From Betaproteobacteria bacterium (lineage in GTDB: Bacteria; Pseudomonadota; Gammaproteobacteria; Burkholderiales; Casimicrobiaceae): DNA of 10,081 nucleotides. The notes beneath the pieces are model-generated. The model saw only the letters and a program-made list of their open reading frames with translations, searched no databases and was not told the DNA's origin. Location: positions 1 through 10,081 of the forward strand of contig VBCZ01000195.1 in NCBI GenBank assembly GCA_005889025.1, written 5' to 3'. Both the position numbers and the translations under genes were made by a program. This document shows positions 1 to 6,593 of the stretch, piece by piece (the first letter of the stretch is position 1; the number at the start of each line of letters is the position of its first letter).

Positions 1-2193
1 AAGTCATCCCACCAGCCGAGCTTTTTCAGCAGTACGTGATCGAACTCGGGATAGCCCGTGGTGAGCTCGGAACCCCTGGGATAGGAGCCATCCTCTGCGA
101 GCAGGTTGACACCGTCGCGCTCGATGCCGAAGTTGGCCCGGAAGCAGCCGCCTCCGTCCATGAGGCTGCGCGACTCGTCGTAGAGATTCGGCGAGCCCGG
201 ATGCTTGATTTCCGGCGTGCCGTAACACGGCCACGGCAAGCCGTAGTAATCGCCGTCGCAGGGACCGCCCTTGGCGCGCAGCGTCTTGACGTCGAAGGTC
301 GCCTGGTTGGCCATGTGCAGCTTGAGCCGCTCGGGCGATTGCCCGGTGTAGCCGATCGTCCAGCAGGTACGATTAATCTCGCGCAGCAGGGATTCAGGCT
401 CGGGCTCGTCCCATCCATCCTTGTCCTTGATGACCTTGATCTTGGTTGTGCCGTCGGCTTGCTTGCCGATGAGCTGATCGCCGTAGCCGAACTTCTTGGC
501 AAACGCCAGCATGAGCGTATGGTCGGGCTTGGATTCGAACATCGGCTCGATGACTTTTTCGCGCCATTGCAGCGAGCGGTTCGACGCGGTGACCGATCCC
601 GAGGTCTCGAACTGCGTCGCCGCCGGCAGCAGGTAGACGCCGTCCTTGCGCACCATGGCCGCCATCGCCGCGGAGGCCGACGGATAGGGATCGATGACGA
701 CCAGCAGATCGAGCTTTTTCATCGCCTCGACCATTTCCTTGCCACGCGTCTGGCTGTTCGGCGCATGACCCCAGAAAACCATCGCGCGCAGATTCGAATC
801 CTGATCGATGAGCTCGTTCTTTTCCAGCACGCCGTCGATCCAGCGAGACACCGTCATGCCGGGCTTTTCCATCATTGCCTGCGACGCGAACTGGCCCTTG
901 ATCCACTCGTAGTCGACGCCCCACGCGGCCGCGAAGTGCTTCCACGCGCCGGCGGCAAGGCCATAGTAGCCCGGCAGCGAGTCCGGATTCGGGCCGACGT
1001 CGGTCGCACCCTGCACGTTGTCGTGACCGCGGAAGATGTTCGCGCCGCCGCCGGAAATGCCGACATTGCCCAGCGCGAGCTGGACGATGCACGACGCGCG
1101 CACGATGGCGTTGCCGATCGTATGTTGCGTCTGGCCCATGCACCAGACGAGCGTCGACGGCCGGTTCTTGGCCATCATTTCGGCGACCTGATAACTTGGT
1201 CATGATTTCATCCTTGACCTTGTCCATGCCGTAGACCCGGTCGTGGATGTACTGCTTGTCTTCCCAGCCGTTCTTGAACACGTGATAGAGCATCCCGAAC
1301 AGGAACGGAATGTCCGTGCCGGAGCGGATCCTGACGTAGACGTCGGCCTTCGCCGCGGTGCGCGTGAAACGCGGATCGACCACGATCATCCGTGCGCCGG
1401 TTTCCTTGGCGTGCAGCATGTGCAGCATCGACACCGGATGCGCTTCGGCGGCATTCGAGCCGATGTAGAGAGCGCACTTGGTGTTCTGCATATCGTTGTA
1501 CGAATTGGTCATCGCACCGTAGCCCCAGGTGTTGGCTACGCCGGCGACGGTCGTCGAGTGGCAGATCCGCGCCTGATGATCCATGTTGTTGGTGCCGAAG
1601 AACGACACGAACTTGCGCATGAACGCCGCCTGCTCGTTGTTGTGCTTCGAGCTGCCGACCCAGAACACCGCATCGGGTCCCGATTCCTTGCGGATCGCGA
1701 GCAGGCGGTCACCGACTTCTTTGATTGCCTGGTCCCAGGGAATCTTCTGCCACTTGCCGTTGACGAGCTTCATCGGCGACTTCAGCCGATGCGAGCCGGC
1801 GACGACGCCGTGATCGCGCACCGATGCGCCCTTGGCGCAATGCGCGCCGAGATTCAGCGGTGAATCGAAGACCGGTTCCTGGCGCGTCCACACGCCATTC
1901 TCGACCGTGGCATGAATCGAGCAGCCGACCGAGCAATGCGTGCAAACCGTCTTCTTGACCTCGACCTTGACTGCGTTGCTTTCCGCAGCGGCGTCGGCCT
2001 TGCCGATCACGTTGTACGGAAGCTGACTCGCAAACGCCCCGGCCCCGACCACGAGGCCCGAACGCTTCAAAAACGCCCGCCTGTCCATCGTCGGAAGCGT
2101 GGCTCCCGCGTGGCGGCGTAGACGCGGACGGGCTGCCGTGATCTTGTCATCGGCGCCTGTGTGGGCGCTCTCACGAGTCTTGGTTAGCAGCAT
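1..2193 (-). CDS. fdhA: Formate dehydrogenase alpha (catalytic) subunit, Tat-exported, frameshifted and cut by the window edge
   Basis: This is the molybdopterin subunit that oxidises formate to CO2, probably in the periplasm. The ATG at 2193 is chosen because AGGAGGG lies 8 nt upstream. A Tat signal follows (RRAFLK at residues 38-43, then a hydrophobic stretch to about 60). The N-terminal 4Fe-4S cluster has Cys84, Cys87, Cys91 and Cys119, with the family lysine at 121. Cys211 in the ARICHSTT motif sits where FdnG-type enzymes have selenocysteine. The frame holds for 333 residues to the MTK at 1195-1197. It resumes one base later as YQVAEMMAKNRPS and stays open for 397 codons to the window edge (TTGYPEFDH, then LKKLGWWDD). 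If unrepaired, the first frame would run on as nonsense to a stop at 394-396. About 730 residues are visible. Relatives, as I remember them, are about 950-990 residues, so roughly 240 C-terminal residues lie outside. The identity is secure. Whether the gene is really broken is not. Confidence 0.93.
1191..1197 (-). other. Frameshift and probable deletion junction inside fdhA
   Basis: On the minus strand the frame is intact through AAG (Lys333, 1197-1195). One extra T (position 1194) then precedes TAT CAG GTC GCC, which resumes the correct FdhA frame. Removing this base joins two long recognisable halves. From memory, relatives have about 17 further residues between this lysine and the tyrosine (a W-T-P-type helix with a GVP motif). 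The lesion is therefore better explained by loss of about 50 nt leaving one base than by a simple insertion. The reading-frame break is seen directly. The size of the loss is recalled from the family, not computed. Confidence 0.85.
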
Positions 2194-2321
2194 GATCCTT
2201 TCCCTCCTACGAAAACTGCTTGAAACCTGTTGCGTATCCCGATTGCCAGCGGCCCCGTTACACCGGACCACGTGACCGGTCGCATACGCGATGATCCATC
2301 TACCCTGTTAGCGCGACAGCC
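2194..2321 (-). promoter_or_regulatory. Leader between the small Tat gene and fdhA, with a strong ribosome binding site
   Basis: This 128-base gap separates the stop of the small Tat protein gene from the fdhA start, and is much longer than the other gaps in the operon. It holds the best Shine-Dalgarno sequence in the window, AGGAGGG at 2202-2208, spaced 8 nt from the ATG. It also holds a short inverted repeat, ACCGG at 2262-2266 and CCGGT at 2276-2280, around a CACGTG core. I see no clear -35/-10 pair, no terminator with a T run and no small gene. High expression of the catalytic subunit from a separate leader is possible but is inference. Confidence 0.5.
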
Positions 2322-2573
2322 TCAGGTCTTCGTGGTTTCGTAATAGCGTCGCACGTGGTCCGTCGCTTGGTAACCCTTGCTGCCGACGGCCGCTTCGGCA
2401 CCGCCTTCGGCAGGCGCTGCTGCGGTCCACGACCGTACCGCCACCGCCGCGGCACCTGCACCGCCCACGCCGAGCGTCAACAGAAACCCGCGCCGCCGCA
2501 TGTTGGGGACGGGAGATGAATCGCTGTTTGAAGTACGCGAACGGGGATGTTCGCCGCGTTGTTTGGCGCGCAT
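2322..2573 (-). CDS. Small Tat-signal protein of the formate dehydrogenase region (FdhX-like)
   Basis: The protein has 83 residues. The ATG at 2573 is preferred because GGAGG (2580-2584) lies 6 nt upstream; a TTG at 2588 is in frame but has no such support. After a polar leader of about 24 residues comes MRRRGFLLTLGVGGAG, a twin-arginine motif followed by an Ala/Gly-rich hydrophobic segment. The protein ends in GYQATDHVRRYYETTKT. This layout (Tat signal, short low-complexity linker, GYQ-TDHVRRYY tail) matches the conserved family known as 'formate dehydrogenase region TAT target', found next to fdh genes in proteobacteria. Its function is not established. It could be a membrane-tethered accessory of the enzyme or help its export. 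It sits between the TorD-like chaperone gene and fdhA, which fits a role tied to the exported enzyme. Confidence 0.85.
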   Translation of the reverse strand: MRAKQRGEHPRSRTSNSDSSPVPNMRRRGFLLTLGVGGAGAAAVAVRSWTAAAPAEGGAEAAVGSKGYQATDHVRRYYETTKT

Positions 2574-2615
2574 GAAATGCCTCCGCAAATAGCTCGTGAG
2601 GTTATGGTCGGAATA

Positions 2616-3248
2616 CTACTCCATGGCGAATGAGTCACGTTCGACCGCCATGAACAATTGAGTGAATTTTGCGACTCGACGGTAGTAATTGGCAATGGGA
2701 GAATTTCCTATTGCAGTGCAACAATCGAATACCCAGGGCTGCACCTGACTTGTAAAAAATTCATGTTGATCCGCAAGCTCATAAGCCTTGCTCGCATGCG
2801 CCGAGCATATGAGCATGCGCATCGTTTCGCAGACAGCCGCCAGATGATCCTCGTACGTTGTTACGCCGGCTTGCCGGGCGAGACCCAGAGACGCGAGCGT
2901 CGCGCGGACCTGCACCAGGGGATTGCCGGCGCCCGGCTTGCTGTAGGCCGACGCATGCAGGCTGACTTCGCTTTTGCCGACGCCAATAAATAGATCATGA
3001 TATTCGGCCGCAGACGCCTCAGCATCCATCGTTGCGCTGGCGGCCATAAGATCGCGCCAACCGCGAGCGAGCTCCATCCCCGCCGCATTGAGGCCGTCGT
3101 CGGGTAGCGGACTCGATGAGGCGATCGCTTCGAGCAGGCCCACATCAGGCGCGTCCTGATACAGGCGCGAGAGCAAGGCATAGAAGTCCGCGCGCGCCTG
3201 ATCCTCGGGCTCCAACCTTGGCGCAAACACCACCGGTGCGACACTCAT
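2616..3248 (-). CDS. TorD/DmsD-family molecular chaperone, probably for FdhA
   Basis: The 210-residue, mostly helical protein has the usual TorD-family length. Family landmarks are EYHDLFIG at residues 82-89, YEDHL at 132-136 followed by a CETMRML helix, and HEFFTSQVQPW at 162-172. Such proteins bind the Tat signal or apo form of molybdoenzymes in the cytoplasm and hold them until cofactor insertion is finished. Here the likely client is FdhA, two genes downstream, which has a Tat signal. The small Tat protein encoded next is a second possible client. The ATG at 3248 has only a weak purine run upstream (AGGG about 9 nt away). The last 150 or so bases of the gene, about 2640-2760, have clearly lower GC (about 44%) than the rest of the window. 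The exact subfamily (TorD, DmsD or NarJ type) cannot be fixed by eye. Confidence 0.88.
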   Translation of the reverse strand: MSVAPVVFAPRLEPEDQARADFYALLSRLYQDAPDVGLLEAIASSSPLPDDGLNAAGMELARGWRDLMAASATMDAEASAAEYHDLFIGVGKSEVSLHASAYSKPGAGNPLVQVRATLASLGLARQAGVTTYEDHLAAVCETMRMLICSAHASKAYELADQHEFFTSQVQPWVFDCCTAIGNSPIANYYRRVAKFTQLFMAVERDSFAME

Positions 3249-3288
3249 TCCTGGCCCTGGGAGGAAACCGGCATCGACGATCGACAGC

Positions 3289-5403
3289 TCAAGACTTTCC
3301 AGGATCCTTGGCAGCGGAATCGCCGGCGGCGTGCGCGGCGATATCGAGATTTTTGGTCATCATGTCGAGCACGCGGCAATCGGCGCACATCTTGAGGCGC
3401 TCCAGCGAGCCTGCCTCGGCGAACATCGAATGCCCTGCCAGCCGGGCGAGCATGTTGCCGATCATTTTTTCCGTGCCCAGCGGCTTCGCGCAGCGAATGC
3501 ACTTGAACACCACAGCTTCGTTCAAAACCCTCGGCTGCTTCGCCTCGGCGCCAAGCAATAACCGGCTCCGCAGCGAAATCGCATCTTCCGGGCATGTCGC
3601 CGCGCAGATTCCGCACTGAACGCATTTCGTTTCGATGAAGCGCAGTTGCGGGAGATCGCCCTGCGGATGATCGACAATCGCCCCCTCCGGGCAGGCGCCG
3701 ACGCAGGCGAGGCACATCGTGCACGCATCGCGATCGACATCGATCGTTCCGAACGGCGACCCGGCCGCAAGCGCGATTTCGTTGGCGGGGACCGGAGCGT
3801 GGGCACGTAGATGATCCAGCGCAAGATAGAGCGTCGTTCGTTTGTCGTTGGCCCAGTGAAACGTAGCGGGCATACGGACCGCCAAAGCAGGCGTCAGCGA
3901 CCAGAGTGCGGCGTCGAGCGCGACAACGTCACGGGCGGTCACGAGCTTCATATGCGTGCCCTGATAGCCCAGTCCCTCGGCGATGGTGTCGGCAATGCTC
4001 ATCTGGAACGCGATCGCGCTCGCGTATTGCGGCGCCTCGGCGCCCGTCGCAAGCACGCAGACCTCGCTTGCGCCGTACGCCAACGTCCCCAACCATGCGT
4101 CGATGCCCGCCGCGGCCATGTGTTGGATCTCCACGGGGATGACGCGTGCCGGCAGGCCGCGCCCCCGCCGCCCCGATGCGTTGATGAGCTCGCGTCCGTG
4201 CGCATCGTGGAACAAAAGACACGGATCGCGCCCGCCCGCGGCTGCATAGGTCGCGAGCAGCGTCCGCACGCGCATGCCCAGCTCAGCGACCTCGGGATAC
4301 GCATAGCTCATTGCCCCGGAGGGGCATACCGTGGCGCACGCGCCGCAACCCATGCACAAATGCGGCTCGACCAGAACGTGATCGCCGTCGGCGCGGATCG
4401 CCTGCGTCGAGCAGATGTCGATGCACTGGTTGCAACCCGGCTGACGGGACCGGCTGTGGGCGCATATCGACGCCTTGTACGCGAAGAACTTCGGCTTCTC
4501 GAACTCGCCGACCGCGGATGCAATCTCGGCAACGATCCCGGCTTGCGCGAGTGGATCGGCGCCCGGATTCCAATAGCCTTGCGGTGGTTGATGCATGCGA
4601 AAGAACGCCTCGCGCCCGAGGTCGAGAACCAGGTCGAAGCGTTCGCTGCGCGCCTTGTCCCCGCGCTCAAAATCGATCGCGCCAACCGCGCCGCACGCCG
4701 TCACGCACAAGCGGTGATCCTTGCAGCGATCGAGATCGATCTGATAGCTCCAGTCGATCGCGCTCTCGGGGCACACCTTGATGCACGCGTTGCAACGCGT
4801 GCATACGTCCAGATCGATGGGGTTGTCCTGGGTCCATTCGACCTCGAATGCGCCCAGCCATCCCCCGATGCGCCGCACGGTTCCGGAATAGACCGGATAT
4901 TCGTGCTCAACCGGAAGCTCGACGCCGCGCGCAGCGCCGGTGATGAGCGCCGTCACGGCAAGGTGCTCATGCAGCTTGTCGGCCCATGAGAGTACGGTTT
5001 CGGCGGGACCGATGATCAACAGCTGCCCTTCGGAGCGGAAGGTGACGCGGGGCACAGGCTCCGGCTCCGGCAACGCCGCGGCCGCCAGCAATGCAGCAAT
5101 CTTCGGTGTCGCCGCGCGCGCTTCATCCGACCAACCGGCGCTCTCGCGGATGTTTACAAAGCGTATGGTCTGGGTCTTTCCGGCGTCCTCGGCGACATCA
5201 CCGAACAGGCGAGCCTCCTGCGTGCATGCAACGAGTACGTCGCCGGACGTGTGCTGGGCAAACATGCCGAGCTCTTTCTGGCATAACTGCGTGTGCAGCG
5301 GCAGCGGCCCGCTGAGCTCAAGCGCTCGCGCGAGCGCCTGCTCGTCGAGCGGCATGGTGCCATTGCAATTGCAGACGTGCAGTTGCTTGTCGCGAACGCT
5401 CAT
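3289..5403 (-). CDS. Multi-cluster 4Fe-4S ferredoxin-like protein of the fdh locus
   Basis: The protein has 704 residues, with no signal peptide or obvious membrane segment, so it is probably cytoplasmic. Canonical C-x2-C-x2-C-x3-C motifs start at Cys201, Cys350, Cys561 and Cys594. Partner or degenerate sets lie at Cys227/233/237 and Cys314/324/327/331. Together these suggest two ferredoxin-like pairs plus extra clusters. The N-terminus has Cys11-x-Cys13 (CNCNGTM), Cys41 and Cys60, a spacing that recalls the N-terminal cluster of HdrA. The C-terminus has two C-x2-C pairs (635/638 and 673/676) that might bind a metal. Proteins of this type occur beside formate dehydrogenase genes in betaproteobacteria. 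Electron transfer to or from the enzyme, or cluster delivery during assembly, is inference. The ATG at 5403 overlaps the DUF3306 stop as ATGA, with no strong ribosome binding site, so translational coupling is likely. A 40-base gap separates it from the chaperone gene. Confidence 0.85.
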   Translation of the reverse strand: MSVRDKQLHVCNCNGTMPLDEQALARALELSGPLPLHTQLCQKELGMFAQHTSGDVLVACTQEARLFGDVAEDAGKTQTIRFVNIRESAGWSDEARAATPKIAALLAAAALPEPEPVPRVTFRSEGQLLIIGPAETVLSWADKLHEHLAVTALITGAARGVELPVEHEYPVYSGTVRRIGGWLGAFEVEWTQDNPIDLDVCTRCNACIKVCPESAIDWSYQIDLDRCKDHRLCVTACGAVGAIDFERGDKARSERFDLVLDLGREAFFRMHQPPQGYWNPGADPLAQAGIVAEIASAVGEFEKPKFFAYKASICAHSRSRQPGCNQCIDICSTQAIRADGDHVLVEPHLCMGCGACATVCPSGAMSYAYPEVAELGMRVRTLLATYAAAGGRDPCLLFHDAHGRELINASGRRGRGLPARVIPVEIQHMAAAGIDAWLGTLAYGASEVCVLATGAEAPQYASAIAFQMSIADTIAEGLGYQGTHMKLVTARDVVALDAALWSLTPALAVRMPATFHWANDKRTTLYLALDHLRAHAPVPANEIALAAGSPFGTIDVDRDACTMCLACVGACPEGAIVDHPQGDLPQLRFIETKCVQCGICAATCPEDAISLRSRLLLGAEAKQPRVLNEAVVFKCIRCAKPLGTEKMIGNMLARLAGHSMFAEAGSLERLKMCADCRVLDMMTKNLDIAAHAAGDSAAKDPGKS

Positions 5404-5969
5404 CGTTTGCCGCTGTCCGGCGCGACCGTGGTGGTCGCTCCGTCTGCGGGGTGCGGACTTGCCGGGTCGTCCGGCGCGGCAACGGCCTCCGGCTTTTCGC
5501 GCGAATCATGGTCGATGGGCGAATCGATAACGTGGCCTTCGGCCGTGATCTCGGTCTTCGGCGGATCGAAGATATAACGCGTCTGCACGAGCTGCTCGAG
5601 CATGTCAGCGGAAATGGGATCCGCCTTGGTGTAATCGTCGATATAGGTGTCAAGCCCATCCATGACGTTGAAGCGCGGATCGCGAAGGAGCTTTCGCAGC
5701 GCCGCGCGCTTGATGGTCTCATCGACATCGGGCTTGAGAAACTGCGCGAATTCGGAATCGAAGGTCAGCGATTCGACGGGAGGCAATTCCTTTGCCGCGA
5801 CTGCCGCGGAAGGCGGCGTCTCCGGGACCCCCGCGGGAGGTGAGCCGGTTGCGGGCGGCGTGCTCGTGCCCGAAGGCAAGCTCGGTTTTCGCGCAACAGC
5901 AAGCTTGCGCTGCGACCAGCGCCTCAGCGAAAAGCGCTCCGGAGCGTCCGTATAGCGCTTGACCGTCAT
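5400..5969 (-). CDS. DUF3306 family protein
   Basis: This 189-residue protein of unknown function is found in fdh loci. The N-terminus has a basic RFSLRRWSQRK segment (about residues 12-22), then a Pro/Ala-rich linker to about 62. The conserved core begins at LPPVESLTF and continues through FAQFLKPDVDETIKRAALRKLL, DPRFNVMDGLDTYIDDY and ADPISADML to about 135. The C-terminus is polar and probably disordered. The RWS-x-RK start, the PPVESLTF motif and the PRFNVMDGLD motif are what I associate with DUF3306. The ATG at 5969 has AGGA 7 nt upstream and overlaps the stop of the DUF3305 gene (ATGA). Its own stop overlaps the ferredoxin start in the same way. No signal peptide or catalytic motif is visible. 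The tight coupling suggests the three proteins are made in fixed ratio and may act together. Confidence 0.85.
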   Translation of the reverse strand: MTVKRYTDAPERFSLRRWSQRKLAVARKPSLPSGTSTPPATGSPPAGVPETPPSAAVAAKELPPVESLTFDSEFAQFLKPDVDETIKRAALRKLLRDPRFNVMDGLDTYIDDYTKADPISADMLEQLVQTRYIFDPPKTEITAEGHVIDSPIDHDSREKPEAVAAPDDPASPHPADGATTTVAPDSGKR

Positions 5970-6487
5970 GGGACTTTCCTGCCTTGCGACGATTCTCCAA
6001 CCGCGCCTTCGCGCTCGTAGAGCTCGTTCCTCCGCGACTTGCGTTTCGGCTCCGGCCGGTAATGCTCAGCCACGAACGGCTGCATCCAGTCGCGGATCTC
6101 CGGGGGCAGCGGAACGGCGTCGACCTGCTCACCGCCGTCGAGCAAGCGCGCCGCTTCGTTGTAGCTCACCGTCACCAACTGGGGCCGCGCTTTCAGGTCG
6201 TCGTCGCCCCCGGCGACCTCTTCGTTCATGCGCCACATCACAAATACCTTGGGATCCGGTGACGTGAGATTGAGAAAATAGCCTTCGCTTTCGGAACGGT
6301 GGAGCTCGATGGCATGCCCGCCGAAGCGCCATTTCGAGCCCGCCGCATCGGCCACGAGCTTGACCGGTGCGGTGGGCGCCGCGTCGATGCATTCCACTGC
6401 GGCGACGCGCCACTGCTCGCTTACCCATCGATTCACAAGCGGTATGCGCTCGATGACAACCGCCACGGGAAACCGTAAAGCCGGCAT
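5966..6487 (-). CDS. DUF3305 family protein, first gene of the minus-strand operon
   Basis: The protein is 173 residues from the ATG at 6487; a GTG at 6505 in the same frame would add six residues. The ATG is preferred because the conserved family part starts right after it (RFPVAVVIERIPLVNRWVSEQWR), as I remember DUF3305 members. Other visible blocks are GGHAIELHRSESEGYFLNL, PKVFVMWRMNE and VTVSYNEAARLLDGGEQVD. The C-terminus is basic and charged (about residues 140-173). No transmembrane helix, signal peptide or cofactor motif is seen, so it is probably soluble and cytoplasmic. Neither candidate start has a good ribosome binding site. It opens the operon and its stop overlaps the DUF3306 start. 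Its function is unknown. Its constant partnership with DUF3306 and the ferredoxin suggests a role in formate dehydrogenase assembly or electron flow. Confidence 0.83.
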   Translation of the reverse strand: MPALRFPVAVVIERIPLVNRWVSEQWRVAAVECIDAAPTAPVKLVADAAGSKWRFGGHAIELHRSESEGYFLNLTSPDPKVFVMWRMNEEVAGGDDDLKARPQLVTVSYNEAARLLDGGEQVDAVPLPPEIRDWMQPFVAEHYRPEPKRKSRRNELYEREGAVGESSQGRKVP

Positions 6488-6593
6488 GGATTTAGCGCAA
6501 GACACGGCATTAAAATGTTGATCATACTCTAGCGCTGTGGAGGAGCGCGCCGTCTGCTAAAATCATCCGTTGCGGTCGTAAAAAATCAACACT
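6488..6593. promoter_or_regulatory. Divergent promoter region between the fdh operon and the moaA operon
   Basis: This is the only gap between divergently read genes, and it is AT-richer than its surroundings. On the plus strand, GCTAAAAT gives a TAAAAT -10-like box at 6557-6562, about 32 nt before the moaA TTG. On the minus strand, TATGAT (the complement of 6521-6526) is a -10-like box about 34 nt before the DUF3305 ATG. Neither has a convincing -35 at 16-18 bp, so both are weak calls. An activator or an alternative sigma factor could compensate. I see no terminator and no structured Moco-type leader; the space is too short for one. Confidence 0.45.

Noticed and set aside
36..1205. Long plus-strand open frame of 389 codons antisense to fdhA
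   Set aside because: It lies opposite the intact second half of FdhA, its product is rich in Arg/Ala/His with no family motif, and long antisense frames are expected in GC-rich coding DNA.
1559..1565. Selenocysteine at the FdhA active site
   Set aside because: The codon at the selenocysteine position (residue 211) is an ordinary TGC cysteine codon and no in-frame TGA occurs there.
2262..2291. Inverted repeats ACCGG/CCGGT and TCGC/GCGA before fdhA as an operator
   Set aside because: Arms of four to five bases are expected by chance in GC-rich DNA, and no second copy is seen elsewhere in the window to support a binding site.
3811..4989. Plus-strand open frame of 392 codons antisense to the ferredoxin gene
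   Set aside because: The minus strand has clear 4Fe-4S motifs through the same stretch; the plus-strand product is low-complexity and matches nothing I recognise.
6488..6593. Moco-type structured leader (riboswitch-like) before moaA
   Set aside because: The space before the moaA start is too short and I see no set of long paired stems in it.
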